NCBI RefSeq assembly: GCF_029543085.1
Contig: NZ_CP119967.1
Location: forward strand, 1,948,501 to 2,012,500
Direction of reading: 5' to 3'
Length of the DNA: 64,000 bases
Source of the DNA: Pseudomonas sp. A34-9
GTDB taxonomy: Bacteria; Pseudomonadota; Gammaproteobacteria; Pseudomonadales; Pseudomonadaceae
Shown here: piece by piece, positions 29,469-38,265 of the stretch
Numbering within the stretch: the stretch's first letter is position 1
Layout: the number at the start of each line of letters is the position of its first letter
Made by a program: the position numbers and the translations under genes
The notes under the pieces: generated by a model
What the model saw: only the letters and a program-made list of their open reading frames with translations
Told to the model about the DNA's origin: nothing
Database searches by the model: none

Positions 29469-30542
29469 ATGGCCGATACGCGGCGTTGGTTCTGGCTCGG
29501 TGGGGTAGTCCTGCTGTGCGCGTTTGTATGGTTGTTGCACCCGATCCTCACGCCGTTTCTGGTGGCGCTGTTGCTGGCTTATCTGTTCGATCCGCTGGTG
29601 GATCGCCTGGAAAAACTCGGGCTGTCGCGCACGTGGGGCGTCATCGCGGTATTTGCCTTGTTCACCCTGATCGTCACCGCGCTGTTACTGGTGTTGGTGC
29701 CGATGCTCGCCAAGCAGTTGCTGCGCTTGTACGAACTGGCGCCGCAAATGCTCGACTGGCTGCAACACACGGCGTTGCCGTGGGCGCAGGCGAAGCTGGG
29801 TCTGTCGGATGGTTTCTGGAAGTTCGACAAGGTCAAGGCAGCGATCAGCGAACACATGGGCCAGACCACCGACATCGTCAGTGTGGTGCTGAGTCAGGCG
29901 ACGGCGTCGAGCCTGGCGCTGATTGGCTGGCTGGCGAATCTGGTGCTGATCCCGGTGGTGAGTTTCTACCTGCTGCGTGACTGGGACGTGATGATGGCCA
30001 AGATCCGCAGCCTGCTGCCGCGCGATCGAGAAGAGCGTGTGGTCGCGTTGGCGGGCGAATGTCATGAAGTGCTGGGCGCGTTCGTTCGCGGGCAGTTGCT
30101 GGTGATGCTGGCGCTGGGTGTGATTTATGCGGCGGGCCTGATGATTGTCGGACTGGAGCTCGGGCTGTTGATCGGTCTGATCGCGGGCCTGGCAGCGATC
30201 GTGCCGTACATGGGCTTTGTGATCGGCATCGGTGCTGCGTTGATTGCCGGGTTGTTCCAGTTTGGCGGCGACCTGTACCCGATGGTAGGCATTGTCGCCG
30301 TGTTCATGGTCGGTCAGGCACTGGAAGGCATGGTGCTGACGCCGTTGCTGGTGGGTGATCGCATTGGTCTGCACCCGGTGGCGGTGATTTTCGCGATTCT
30401 GGCGGGCGGCGAGCTGTTCGGTTTCACCGGTGTGCTGCTGGCGTTGCCAGTGGCGGCGGTGATCATGGTGCTGGTGCGCCATGTGCACGACTTGTATAAG
30501 GACTCCGAGATCTACAGTGGCGTTGACGATCCGCAACTGTAA
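29469..30542 (+). CDS. AI-2E / PerM-family membrane permease
   Basis: The 357-residue integral membrane protein has about seven or eight helices. It shows FLVALLLAYLFDPLVDRLEKLG in the N-part and, in the C-part, GLIAGLAAIVPYMGFVIG and PLLVGDRIGLHPVAVIFA, the family signature. The family name comes from an autoinducer-2 exporter, but most members have other or unknown substrates, so no quorum-sensing role is claimed. AGGAG precedes the ATG. Gene order with hda suggests co-transcription, although a 206-bp gap follows. Confidence 0.85.
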   Translation: MADTRRWFWLGGVVLLCAFVWLLHPILTPFLVALLLAYLFDPLVDRLEKLGLSRTWGVIAVFALFTLIVTALLLVLVPMLAKQLLRLYELAPQMLDWLQHTALPWAQAKLGLSDGFWKFDKVKAAISEHMGQTTDIVSVVLSQATASSLALIGWLANLVLIPVVSFYLLRDWDVMMAKIRSLLPRDREERVVALAGECHEVLGAFVRGQLLVMLALGVIYAAGLMIVGLELGLLIGLIAGLAAIVPYMGFVIGIGAALIAGLFQFGGDLYPMVGIVAVFMVGQALEGMVLTPLLVGDRIGLHPVAVIFAILAGGELFGFTGVLLALPVAAVIMVLVRHVHDLYKDSEIYSGVDDPQL

Positions 30543-30748
30543 GGGCGAAGGGTGACCCGGCGAATAGCCGGGTTGGCCCGTGTCCTGCAGGCGCTGGCGC
30601 CAAAGAATCTGTCATAAAACCAGTGCATTAACGCAAACCTTTGATTTTGCTTGGACTCTGTCGCATTGTGCGCTCAGCTTCACGGGTATAAACTTCGCAA
30701 ACTTTACACAGAGGCCACTAACGGTTCCTTGAGAACTGTTCAGTCAGC

Positions 30749-31453
30749 ATGAAACCGATTCAGCTGCCCCTAGGTGTGCGTCTGCGTGACGACGCCACCT
30801 TCATCAACTACTACCCAGGCGCCAATGCCGCTGCACTCGGCTATGTCGAGCGTCTATGCGAAGCCGACGCCGGTTGGACAGAAAGTCTGATCTACCTGTG
30901 GGGTAAGCACGGCGTAGGGCGTACGCATCTGCTGCAGGCGGCGTGTCTGCGATTCGAGCAGATGGGGGAGCCGGCGGTGTACTTGCCGCTGGCCGAGTTG
31001 ATGGATCGCGGTGTCGAAATCCTCGACAACCTCGAACAGTACGAACTGGTATGCCTGGACGACTTACAGGTGATCGCCGGCAAGGCTGACTGGGAAGAGG
31101 CGATGTTTCATCTGTTCAACCGTCTGCGTGACAGCGGTCGGCGTCTGCTGATCGCCGCTTCCACTTCTCCGCGTGAATTGCCGGTCAAACTGGCTGACTT
31201 GAAATCGCGCCTGACCCTGGCGCTGATCTTTCAGATGCGCCCACTCTCTGATGAAGACAAATTGCGCGCCTTGCAATTGCGCGCATCGCGTCGCGGTCTG
31301 CACCTGACCGATGAAGTCGGGCATTTTATTTTGACGCGCGGCACTCGCAGCATGAGTGCGCTGTTTGACTTGCTTGAACAGCTCGATCAAGCCTCGTTAC
31401 AGGCTCAGCGCAAGCTGACCATTCCCTTCCTGAAAGAAACGCTGGGCTGGTAA
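30749..31453 (+). CDS. hda: DnaA regulatory inactivator Hda
   Basis: AAA+ protein that, with the DNA-loaded sliding clamp, promotes hydrolysis of DnaA-bound ATP and limits re-initiation. At 234 residues it is a DnaA domain III homologue without the DNA-binding domain. The N-terminus MKPIQLPLGVRL includes the clamp-binding QLPLG motif. The Walker A is GKHGVGRTHLL, with Arg in the usual Lys position as in other Hda proteins; Walker B is VCLDDLQV. The ribosome site is weak. Confidence 0.93.
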   Translation: MKPIQLPLGVRLRDDATFINYYPGANAAALGYVERLCEADAGWTESLIYLWGKHGVGRTHLLQAACLRFEQMGEPAVYLPLAELMDRGVEILDNLEQYELVCLDDLQVIAGKADWEEAMFHLFNRLRDSGRRLLIAASTSPRELPVKLADLKSRLTLALIFQMRPLSDEDKLRALQLRASRRGLHLTDEVGHFILTRGTRSMSALFDLLEQLDQASLQAQRKLTIPFLKETLGW

Positions 31454-31667
31454 CGGCGCGGCTTTCAGCGTGTTTTGGCATATTTCAGGCGCCAGAAAAT
31501 TCGCTTTCCTGCACGGTATGCAGGCCGCGTATCGGTTCAAATGGGCTTAAGCGCTTAGATGTAAACGAGAAACCGAGAAGTCACAAAAAGATCGATTGAA
31601 TTTGCAAATGAGGCTGATAGCGGGCATAGTCTCGGCTTCTTTACAACTATCAGCCACGGTCGTGCCC

Positions 31668-32285
31668 ATGCTAAAGCGCTTCGCACCCCTCGTGCCTCTC
31701 GCACTCGTCACCCTGTTGTACGGTTGCGCTGCTCATTCTCCAGTTCAAGAGCAGCCTCAGCAGGTTAAAAATTCTGCCACGGCCCAGTCTTCCGTTATTT
31801 ACCAGGAAGAGCTGGACACCGAAAAAGAACTCAACGAATTCAATGGCAAGAAGCCTTATCAGCTTCCTGTTCTGGCTGACAGCATCCTTGAACGCGGCAT
31901 GTCCCTGATCGGTACCCGTTACCGTTTCGGCGGTACCTCTGAAGCCGGTTTCGATTGCAGCGGTTTCATCGGCTACCTGTTTCGCGAAGAAGCTGGCATG
32001 AACCTGCCGCGCTCGACACGCGAAATGATCAACGTGGATGCGCCGCTGGTCTCGCGCAGCAACCTTGAGCCGGGCGATCTGCTGTTCTTCGCCACCAACG
32101 GTCGTCGCGGTCGTGTCAGTCACGCCGGGATCTACCTCGGTGACAACCAGTTCATCCACTCCAGCAGTCGTCGCAGTGGCGGTGTTCGCATCGACAGCCT
32201 GGGTGACAGCTACTGGAGCAAGACTTTCATCGAAGCGAAACGCGCTCTGGCCAACGCTCCGACTGTCGTCACTGCTCGCAAGTAA
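31668..32285 (+). CDS. NlpC/P60 lipoprotein (peptidoglycan hydrolase), first of a pair
   Basis: The 205-residue protein starts MLKRFAPLVPLALVTLLYGC, a lipoprotein signal with lipidated Cys near 20. A linker then leads to an NlpC/P60 domain with the catalytic Cys in GFDCSGFIGYLF and the His in VSHAGIYLGDNQF, followed by HSSSRRSGGVR. It probably cleaves peptidoglycan peptide stems at the outer-membrane inner face. The start is ATG 31,668, because the longer frame hides the signal peptide. A paralogue follows after a terminator. Confidence 0.9.
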   Translation: MLKRFAPLVPLALVTLLYGCAAHSPVQEQPQQVKNSATAQSSVIYQEELDTEKELNEFNGKKPYQLPVLADSILERGMSLIGTRYRFGGTSEAGFDCSGFIGYLFREEAGMNLPRSTREMINVDAPLVSRSNLEPGDLLFFATNGRRGRVSHAGIYLGDNQFIHSSSRRSGGVRIDSLGDSYWSKTFIEAKRALANAPTVVTARK

Positions 32286-32423
32286 TTCCCCCGTTGTCGC
32301 TGCGTTCGCGGCGACAATCTGGCTTCCGGCAACGGAGTAGACCTAGACTTTACAAGGTGAAGTTAAAGTCTTACTTGAAGTTTGCCGCGTAGCCGCTAGA
32401 ATCCTGTATCTATATTGATGGCA

Positions 32424-32456
32424 AACCGCCTGCGTGCTCACGCAGGCGGTTTTGTT
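32424..32456 (+). terminator. Terminator between the two NlpC/P60 genes
   Basis: AACCGCCTGCGTG and the opposing CACGCAGGCGGTT form a stem of about 12 bp followed by TTTGTTTTCT. It should separate transcription of the two paralogues. Confidence 0.85.
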
Positions 32457-32505
32457 TTCTGTCCTCCGGCAGAAAAAGCCGCAGCCAGATCAGGATGTTC
32501 TGCTT

Positions 32506-33042
32506 ATGACGATGTCGGCCCGCCTCACTTTGATCTTCTTCGCAGCGCTGCTCAGCGCCTGCGCCAGTCGCACACCGCCTCCTGCGCCAGTGGTTCGCGC
32601 GCCGGTCGTGTTCGGCCCCTCCCAAGCTTTTTCGCCTGCGGCTGAAGACGTGCTGTTCCGCGCGCTCGGCCTGGTCGGCACACCTTATCGTTGGGGCGGC
32701 AACACGCCGGATTCGGGTTTTGATTGCAGTGGGCTGATCGGTTTTGTCTACCGTGATGCGGCGGGCATCTCGCTGCCACGTTCGACGCGCGAGATGATCG
32801 TCATGCAGGCACCGAATGTCGGCAAGGAAGGTTTGCAGACCGGCGATCTGATCTTCTTTGCCACCAATGGCGGCTCGCAAGTCAGTCATGCGGGGATTTA
32901 CGTCGGTGAGGGGCGGTTCGTGCATGCGCCGGCCACGGGCGGCACGGTGAAGCTCGACAGTCTGTCGAAGGCGTATTGGCAGAAGGCGTATCTGAGCGCC
33001 AAGCGGGTGCTGCAGCCGGAGCATCTGGCGCATAACCCTTAG
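32506..33042 (+). CDS. NlpC/P60 lipoprotein, second of a pair
   Basis: The 178-residue protein has lipobox LLSAC (Cys near 18), a short Pro-rich linker and an NlpC/P60 domain with catalytic Cys in FDCSGLIGFVY and His in VSHAGIYVGEGRF. It shares LPRSTREM and the general layout with the preceding gene, so a tandem duplication is likely. AGGA lies 10 bases before ATG 32,506. Predicted DL-endopeptidase of the cell wall. Confidence 0.9.
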   Translation: MTMSARLTLIFFAALLSACASRTPPPAPVVRAPVVFGPSQAFSPAAEDVLFRALGLVGTPYRWGGNTPDSGFDCSGLIGFVYRDAAGISLPRSTREMIVMQAPNVGKEGLQTGDLIFFATNGGSQVSHAGIYVGEGRFVHAPATGGTVKLDSLSKAYWQKAYLSAKRVLQPEHLAHNP

Positions 33043-33062
33043 GCCCGGTTGCACAAATCCAT

Positions 33063-33152
33063 TGTAGGAGTGAGCCTGCTCGCGATAGCGCCGTATCAGT
33101 CGACATCATCATTGACTGATACGGCGCTATCGCGAGCAGGCTCACTCCTACA
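33063..33152. repeat. REPIN: perfect 39-bp inverted repeat
   Basis: Bases 33,063-33,101 and 33,114-33,152 are exact reverse complements around a 12-nt spacer. Each arm contains the REP core GAGCCTGCTCGCGATAGCG. It sits between the convergent 3' ends of the NlpC gene and the sugar dehydrogenase gene. The perfect identity of both arms suggests recent origin or conversion. Confidence 0.9.
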
Positions 33153-33175
33153 GTTGTTATGTGTCAGGCGGAAAG

Positions 33176-34489
33176 TTATTTGGCAGAAGACACCCGCCAC
33201 ACCTTGTTGCCGACATCATCCGCCACCAGCAAGCCACCCTGCTGGTCGATCACCACGCCCACCGGACGACCGAGTGCATTCTCGTCCTTGTCGAGGAAGC
33301 CGGTCAGCACATCCACCGGTTTGCCACTAGGCTTGCCACCGGTAAACGGCACGAAAATCACTTTGTAGCCACTGTGCGGTTTACGGTTCCATGAGCCATG
33401 CTGGCCGATGAACGCGCCTTCCTTGAACTGCGCCGGCAGGTTATTGCCCTCGGCGAACGTCAGGCCCAATGACGCGGTGTGCGGCCCGACCGCGTAATCC
33501 GGCGCAATGGCTTTGGCCACAAGGTCCGGATTTTGCGGCGACACACGCACATCGACATGCTGACCGTAGTAGCTGAACGGCCAGCCATAGAAACCACCGT
33601 CCTTCACGGAAGTGATGTAGTCCGGCACCAGATCACTGCCGATTTCGTCGCGCTCATTCACCGCTGTCCACAGTGCACCGCTGGCGGGTTCCCAGGCCAG
33701 GCCATTGGGGTTGCGGATGCCTGAGGCGAAGATGCGGTGATTGCCGGTCGCCCGATCGACTTCCCAGATCGCCGCGCGGCCTTCTTCTTTATCCAGACCG
33801 TTTTCGCCGACGTTGCTATTCGAACCGACCGTGACGTACAGCTTGCTGCCGTCCTTGCTGGCGATGACATTTTTGGTCCAGTGATGATTCAGCGTGCCGC
33901 CCGGCAGATCGACTACCTTGATCGGCTGCGACTTGATTTCGGTGGCGCCCGGTTCGTAATGGAAGCGCAGCAGGCGATCCGTGTCGGCGACATACAGATC
34001 GTTGCCGACGAGGGTCATGCCGAAGGGCGAATTGAGGTTCTGCAAAAACACCGTGCGGGTTTCCGCGACGCCATCGTGATCGGCGTCGCGCAGCAGGGTG
34101 ATGCGGTTCGGGCTCGGCACGCCGGCGCCGGCCTTGCCCATGACCTTTTTCATTACCCAGCCACGAATGCCACTGCTATCGTCAGGTTTCGGTGGGGCGT
34201 TGGTTTCCGCCACCAGTACATCGCCGTTGGGTAACACATACAGCCAACGGGGATGATCGAGTCCTTCGGCGAACGCTGCCACCTGAGTGCCGGCCGCCGC
34301 TGTCGGTTTGCTGCCCTCGGGCCAGCCGATCGCGGGGGCGATGTTCACCGTCGGGATCAGGGTTTTGTTCGGTTCGGGCAACTTCGGTGACGGGCCGGTG
34401 CCGTCGGAGACTTGCAGGCTGGAGGATTCACCGCAGGCGGCGAGCCCTCCGGCGAGGGCGATGATGAAAACGAGCTGGGGCTTGCGCAT
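33176..34489 (-). CDS. PQQ-type sorbosone/sugar dehydrogenase lipoprotein
   Basis: The 437-residue protein has a lipoprotein signal ([12 protein letters not shown], Cys near 19) and a six-bladed beta-propeller of the glucose/sorbosone dehydrogenase type. Blades are marked by [62 protein letters not shown] and [16 protein letters not shown]. The conserved His/Arg residues of the PQQ pocket appear to be present. Likely a periplasmic or outer-membrane-anchored aldose or aldehyde dehydrogenase; the substrate is not known. Confidence 0.85.
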   Translation of the reverse strand: MRKPQLVFIIALAGGLAACGESSSLQVSDGTGPSPKLPEPNKTLIPTVNIAPAIGWPEGSKPTAAAGTQVAAFAEGLDHPRWLYVLPNGDVLVAETNAPPKPDDSSGIRGWVMKKVMGKAGAGVPSPNRITLLRDADHDGVAETRTVFLQNLNSPFGMTLVGNDLYVADTDRLLRFHYEPGATEIKSQPIKVVDLPGGTLNHHWTKNVIASKDGSKLYVTVGSNSNVGENGLDKEEGRAAIWEVDRATGNHRIFASGIRNPNGLAWEPASGALWTAVNERDEIGSDLVPDYITSVKDGGFYGWPFSYYGQHVDVRVSPQNPDLVAKAIAPDYAVGPHTASLGLTFAEGNNLPAQFKEGAFIGQHGSWNRKPHSGYKVIFVPFTGGKPSGKPVDVLTGFLDKDENALGRPVGVVIDQQGGLLVADDVGNKVWRVSSAK

Positions 34490-34555
34490 TGCTGATCTTC
34501 CCTATGAATGCATTCCTAATCATAGAGGAGGGCGCAAGCCCGATGGTTCAACTGC

Positions 34556-35140
34556 TCAGCCGCGGGCTTCCTTGAATAGCACGGCGATGCCCGGGTGATA
34601 ATTGCCCGCCTCGCTGCGCAACTTGCGGTAGGCGTAAGGGAAATACCAGGCGACCGCGCAGGTGTGTTCCTTTTGCAGGTCGTCGACCATGTCCTGCAGC
34701 TCTTCGGGGCTGGCGCTGTGCTGGGCTTTTTGCGGTGCGACGAACAGGCAGCCGAGCTTGAGATCGCTGGCATAGCTGATGCGCCTGGCGTCGTTGGTGA
34801 TGTCGAGCAGGGCTTGGGTCAGGTTGAGATTGGTAACCCGTGGCCAGCGCTGAGTGGCCTGAATAAAGGCGCGGTCTTCGGCGCCGGCGAGAAACAGATC
34901 GGCGCGGGCATTGCGTTCGCCCTCTTCGTTCTGTTTGCGCGTGGCAGTGTCGTTCAGCGTGACCAGCTCGGCCATCCACGCCGCCGCTGTGAGCAATCCG
35001 AGATTGGCTTTCTCGTCATGCCAGTAAGGTGTGTCGCTGTCGCCGCGCACGGTGTTGTAACGGTCGATACAGTCAAACCAGCGTTCAAGCACCGGGCGCA
35101 GGAATTCCAGGCGCGGGTTGCTGATGATCATGCCTTGCAT
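34556..35140 (-). CDS. Conserved protein of unknown function
   Basis: I do not recognise a domain. The 194-residue protein is soluble, with no signal peptide or membrane helix. It begins MQGMIISNPRLEFLRPVLERWF, is rich in Trp and aromatic residues (YWHDEKANLGLL, AAWMAELV) and has a charged central part. Start ATG 35,140 is favoured because AAGGA lies 8 bases upstream; ATG codons 6 and 9 nt earlier overlap that site. It lies 66 bp upstream of the sugar dehydrogenase in the same direction and may be co-transcribed with it. Confidence 0.65.
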   Translation of the reverse strand: MQGMIISNPRLEFLRPVLERWFDCIDRYNTVRGDSDTPYWHDEKANLGLLTAAAWMAELVTLNDTATRKQNEEGERNARADLFLAGAEDRAFIQATQRWPRVTNLNLTQALLDITNDARRISYASDLKLGCLFVAPQKAQHSASPEELQDMVDDLQKEHTCAVAWYFPYAYRKLRSEAGNYHPGIAVLFKEARG

Positions 35141-35311
35141 CGTCATCATCCTTTATTGTTGTGGTGGGCTTTTCGGGAAAAGCATGGCTCTTTGATATCA
35201 TTTGTATCAGTGTGGCACAAGATTGGCGTCAGATAGTTGATCGACGGCAGTTATTCGCCCGATGGCCCCCTCTTCAATTGACGCTCCACCCCCAACCCTC
35301 TAACCTTCGCG

Positions 35312-35516
35312 GCTTGTTTCAGGTGCTCTGTGACCTGCGTCGACAGAGTGAAACAGGGAAGCCGGTGAGGGTTGTCTTCAAGCGAAGATCGACCACGATC
35401 CCGGCGCTGCCCCCGCAACGGTAAATGAGTGAACACTGCGTCAAATGCCACTGCTCAAAGCGGGAAGGCGCGCAGTCTGGCGAACGCCGCTCATGAGCCC
35501 GGAGACCGGCCTGATC
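35312..35516 (+). promoter_or_regulatory. Cobalamin (AdoCbl-type) riboswitch aptamer
   Basis: Conserved core elements occur in order: ACAGGGAAGCCGGTGAG (about 35,352-35,368), CGCTGCCCCCGCAACGGTA (about 35,405-35,423), GCCACTG (35,447-35,453) and the B12 box GAGCCCGGAGACCGGCCTGA (35,495-35,514). This is a textbook cobalamin riboswitch upstream of a cobalamin operon. Bound adenosylcobalamin is expected to switch off the cobO-cobS genes. Confidence 0.95.
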
Positions 35517-35524
35517 CATCCAGC

Positions 35525-35555
35525 GGCATCACGGTGGGCGATGCCAGGCTTTTTG
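35525..35555 (+). terminator. Riboswitch expression platform, likely intrinsic terminator
   Basis: GGCATC (35,525-35,530) and GATGCC (35,540-35,545) pair around ACGGTGGGC, followed closely by AGGCTTTTTGCC. It lies 9 bases after the B12 box and 55 bases before cobO, the expected place for the regulated terminator. Confidence 0.6.
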
Positions 35556-35609
35556 CCGTCTATTCTTGTGCCTGCCCGCCGTTATCCAGCCTCAACGGAG
35601 AGCTCCCCC

Positions 35610-36221
35610 ATGACTGATTCCCCCGAGCGCGACGAACGCCATCTGGCGCGTATGCAGCGCAAAAAAGCCGTGATCGACGAACGCATCGCCAACTCGCCTG
35701 ACGAGTGCGGCCTGGTGCTGGTGCTGACCGGCAATGGCAAAGGCAAAAGCAGCTCGGCGTTCGGCATGCTCGCCCGCGCCATGGGCCACGGCATGCAGTG
35801 CGGTGTGGTGCAGTTCATCAAGGGCCGCAACAGCACCGGCGAAGAGCTGTTTTTCCGCCGCTTCCCCGAGCAGGTGCGCTTCCATGTGATGGGCGAGGGC
35901 TTCACCTGGGAAACCCAGGACCGCCAGCGTGACATCGCCGCTGCCGAAGCCGCGTGGGCAGTCTCTCGCGAGCTGCTGCGTGATCCATCGATCGGTCTGG
36001 TGGTGCTCGACGAATTGAACATCGCCCTCAAGCACGGTTATCTCGATCTCGATCAGGTGCTCAGCGATCTGCAGGCGCGTCCGCCGATGCAGCACGTGAT
36101 CGTCACCGGTCGCGCGGCCAAGCCGGAAATGATCGAGATGGGCGACACGGTCACCGAAATGGGCATGCTCAAACACGCCTTCCAGGCCGGCATCAAAGCG
36201 CAGAAAGGCGTTGAACTTTGA
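35610..36221 (+). CDS. cobO: Cob(I)yrinic acid a,c-diamide adenosyltransferase (CobO/BtuR)
   Basis: Attaches the 5'-deoxyadenosyl group of ATP to cobalt of the corrinoid. The 203-residue protein carries the P-loop TGNGKGKSSSAFG near 40-52, VVQFIKG, and VLDELNIALKHGYL, all typical of CobO/CobA-type enzymes. The start is ATG 35,610, with GGAG 9 bases upstream; the longer frame to 35,445 runs back through the riboswitch and is rejected. First gene of the ten-gene operon; cobB overlaps its stop. Confidence 0.95.
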   Translation: MTDSPERDERHLARMQRKKAVIDERIANSPDECGLVLVLTGNGKGKSSSAFGMLARAMGHGMQCGVVQFIKGRNSTGEELFFRRFPEQVRFHVMGEGFTWETQDRQRDIAAAEAAWAVSRELLRDPSIGLVVLDELNIALKHGYLDLDQVLSDLQARPPMQHVIVTGRAAKPEMIEMGDTVTEMGMLKHAFQAGIKAQKGVEL

Positions 36222-37618
36222 ATCAACCACGTCACTGCCCGGCGGTCCTTATCGCCGCGCCGGCCTCCGGTCAGGGCAAGACCACCGTCACCGCCGCGCT
36301 CGCCCGTTTGCATCGCAATCAGGGGCGCAAGGTGCGCGTGTTCAAATGCGGCCCGGACTTCCTTGATCCGATGATTCTCGAGCGCGCCAGCGGTGCGCCG
36401 GTGTATCAACTGGACATGTGGATGGTCGGCGAGCAGGAAAGTCGTCGTCTGTTGTGGGAAGCCGCCGCCGAGGCGGACCTGATTCTGATCGAAGGCGTGA
36501 TGGGCCTGTTCGATGGCACGCCGTCCAGCGCCGATCTGGCGCGGCACTTCGGTGTACCGGTGCTTGGCGTGATTGACGGGACGGCCATGGCGCAGACCTT
36601 TGGCGCGTTGGCGCTGGGTCTGGCGAAGTATCAACCGGATCTGCCGTTTGCCGGTGTGCTCGCCAATCGCGTCGGCACCTTGCGTCATGCGCAATTGCTC
36701 GAAGGCAGTCTCACGGAAGGGCTGCGCTGGTACGGTGCGTTGTCCCGCGAAACGGGTATCGAACTGCCGAGTCGCCACCTCGGCCTGGTGCAGGCCAGTG
36801 AACTGAATGATCTCGATGTGCGTCTCGACGCTGCCGCCGATGCACTGGCCAGCAGTTGCGAGGTAGCGCTGCCACCGGCCGTTGGGTTCGCAGCGCCGGA
36901 CGTCATTGCGGTAGAGCCGCTGCTGAAGAATGTGCGGATCGCCGTCGCCCGTGATGAGGCGTTTGCCTTTACCTATGGCGCAAGCCTCGATTTGTTGCGC
37001 GCGATGGGGGCTGAGTTGAGCTTTTTCTCGCCGATCCGCGATACGCAATTGCCTGAGGCGGACAGTCTGTATTTGCCCGGTGGGTATCCGGAATTGCACC
37101 ACGTTGCGCTGTCGCAGAACACCGCGATGCTCGACGCAATCCGTGCGCACCATGCGGCGGGCAAACCGTTGCTCGCCGAGTGTGGCGGGATGCTGTATCT
37201 GCTCGATTCTTTGACTGACGTTGAAGGTGCGCGCGCCGAACTGGTCGGGTTGCTCAAGGGCGATGCGGTGATGCAAAAACGTCTGGCGGCGTTGGCGTTG
37301 CAAGCTGTGGATCTGGCGGAAGGGTCGTTGCGCGGGCACACGTATCACCATTCGCTGACCACGACCGACTTGACCCCGATTGCGCGTGGCTTGAGCCCGA
37401 ATGGTGGGCGCGGGGCTGAGGCGGTTTATCGGGAAGGGCGGATGACGGCGTCTTATGTGCACTTTTACTTTCCGTCGAACCCAGTGGCTATCGCAGCGCT
37501 GTTTGCGCCTGACTCCGACGCCGCCTTCGCGAGCAGGCTCGCTCCCACAGTTGAAGCGGTGGTGACTGAAGAAATGCGATCCCTTGTGGGAGCGAGCCTG
37601 CTCGCGAAAGGGCCATGA
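36218..37618 (+). CDS. cobB: Cobyrinic acid a,c-diamide synthase
   Basis: Glutamine-dependent amidation of (hydrogeno)cobyrinate side chains a and c. The N-domain has the P-loop APASGQGKTTVTAAL near 13-27 and FKCGPDFLDP; the C-terminal glutaminase domain has LAECGGMLYL (Cys near 330) and HTYHHS. The start is a TTG overlapping the cobO stop (TTGA). The last ~30 of 466 codons are REP/REPIN sequence read in frame (FASRLAPT ... VGASLLAKG), so the C-terminal tail is probably not ancestral. The stop overlaps bluB by ATGA. Confidence 0.95.
   Translation: MNQPRHCPAVLIAAPASGQGKTTVTAALARLHRNQGRKVRVFKCGPDFLDPMILERASGAPVYQLDMWMVGEQESRRLLWEAAAEADLILIEGVMGLFDGTPSSADLARHFGVPVLGVIDGTAMAQTFGALALGLAKYQPDLPFAGVLANRVGTLRHAQLLEGSLTEGLRWYGALSRETGIELPSRHLGLVQASELNDLDVRLDAAADALASSCEVALPPAVGFAAPDVIAVEPLLKNVRIAVARDEAFAFTYGASLDLLRAMGAELSFFSPIRDTQLPEADSLYLPGGYPELHHVALSQNTAMLDAIRAHHAAGKPLLAECGGMLYLLDSLTDVEGARAELVGLLKGDAVMQKRLAALALQAVDLAEGSLRGHTYHHSLTTTDLTPIARGLSPNGGRGAEAVYREGRMTASYVHFYFPSNPVAIAALFAPDSDAAFASRLAPTVEAVVTEEMRSLVGASLLAKGP
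37526..37608. repeat. REPIN inside the 3' end of cobB
   Basis: TTCGCGAGCAGGCTCGCTCC... (24 bp, 37,526-37,549) and its exact reverse complement (37,585-37,608) are separated by 35 bp. The element is translated in frame as the end of CobB and ends 6 bp before the bluB start codon. It matches the REP core at 41,622-41,711 and, with a variant core, 33,063-33,152. Confidence 0.92.
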
Positions 37619-38265
37619 CCGACAACGCATTTACTGAGGCCGAGCGCCAAGCCGTCTATCGAGCCATCGCCGAACGCCGCGACATGCGCCACTTCACTGG
37701 CGGCACAGTCGAGCCCGAATTGCTGCGCCGTTTGCTCGAAGCCGCCCATCAGGCCCCGAGCGTCGGTCTGATGCAGCCCTGGCGTTTCATCCGCATCAGC
37801 GATCGCAACCTGCGCCAGCAGATCCAGCATCTGGTGGAAGAAGAGCGCGTGCGCACAGCCGAAGCCTTGGGCGAGCGCAGCGACGAGTTCATGAAACTCA
37901 AGGTCGAAGGCATCAACGATTGCGCCGAAGTGCTGGTCGCCGCGCTGATGGATGATCGCGAAAAGCACATCTTCGGTCGCCGCACGCTGCCGGAAATGGA
38001 CATGGCCTCGCTGTCCTGCGCGATCCAGAATTTGTGGCTGGCCTCGCGTGCCGAAGGCTTGGGCATGGGCTGGGTCTCGCTGTTCGAACCGCAAGCACTG
38101 GCCGATCTGCTGAAGTTGCCGCAAGGCGCCAGGCCCTTGGCCGTTTTGTGTCTGGGCCCGGTCAAGGAATTCTATCCGGCGCCGATGCTGGTACTCGAAG
38201 GGTGGGCGCAGGCGCGGCCGCTCAATGAGTTGCTGTATGAAAATTATTGGGGAGTGAGTCAATGA
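37615..38265 (+). CDS. bluB: 5,6-Dimethylbenzimidazole synthase
   Basis: Oxygen-dependent fragmentation of FMNH2 to give DMB, the lower ligand of cobalamin; its presence implies aerobic, complete B12 synthesis. The 216-residue nitroreductase-fold protein shows [14 protein letters not shown] near 16-29, [15 protein letters not shown] near 43-57 and [13 protein letters not shown], matching BluB rather than generic nitroreductases. The ATG overlaps the cobB stop (ATGA). Its upstream region, including any ribosome site, is the REP sequence ending AAAGGGCC, which by chance offers AAGGG as Shine-Dalgarno. Confidence 0.95.
   Translation: MTDNAFTEAERQAVYRAIAERRDMRHFTGGTVEPELLRRLLEAAHQAPSVGLMQPWRFIRISDRNLRQQIQHLVEEERVRTAEALGERSDEFMKLKVEGINDCAEVLVAALMDDREKHIFGRRTLPEMDMASLSCAIQNLWLASRAEGLGMGWVSLFEPQALADLLKLPQGARPLAVLCLGPVKEFYPAPMLVLEGWAQARPLNELLYENYWGVSQ

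Noticed and set aside
29469..30542. Quorum-sensing AI-2 exporter
   Set aside because: The family name is misleading; most members have unrelated or unknown substrates and no AI-2 genes are nearby.
33043..33394. Several plus-strand ORFs across the REPIN at 33.1 kb
   Set aside because: They read through the palindrome and the antisense of the sugar dehydrogenase; chance frames.
36053..37630. 525-codon minus-strand frame over cobB
   Set aside because: Antisense to cobB; Arg/Gln-rich without any motif.
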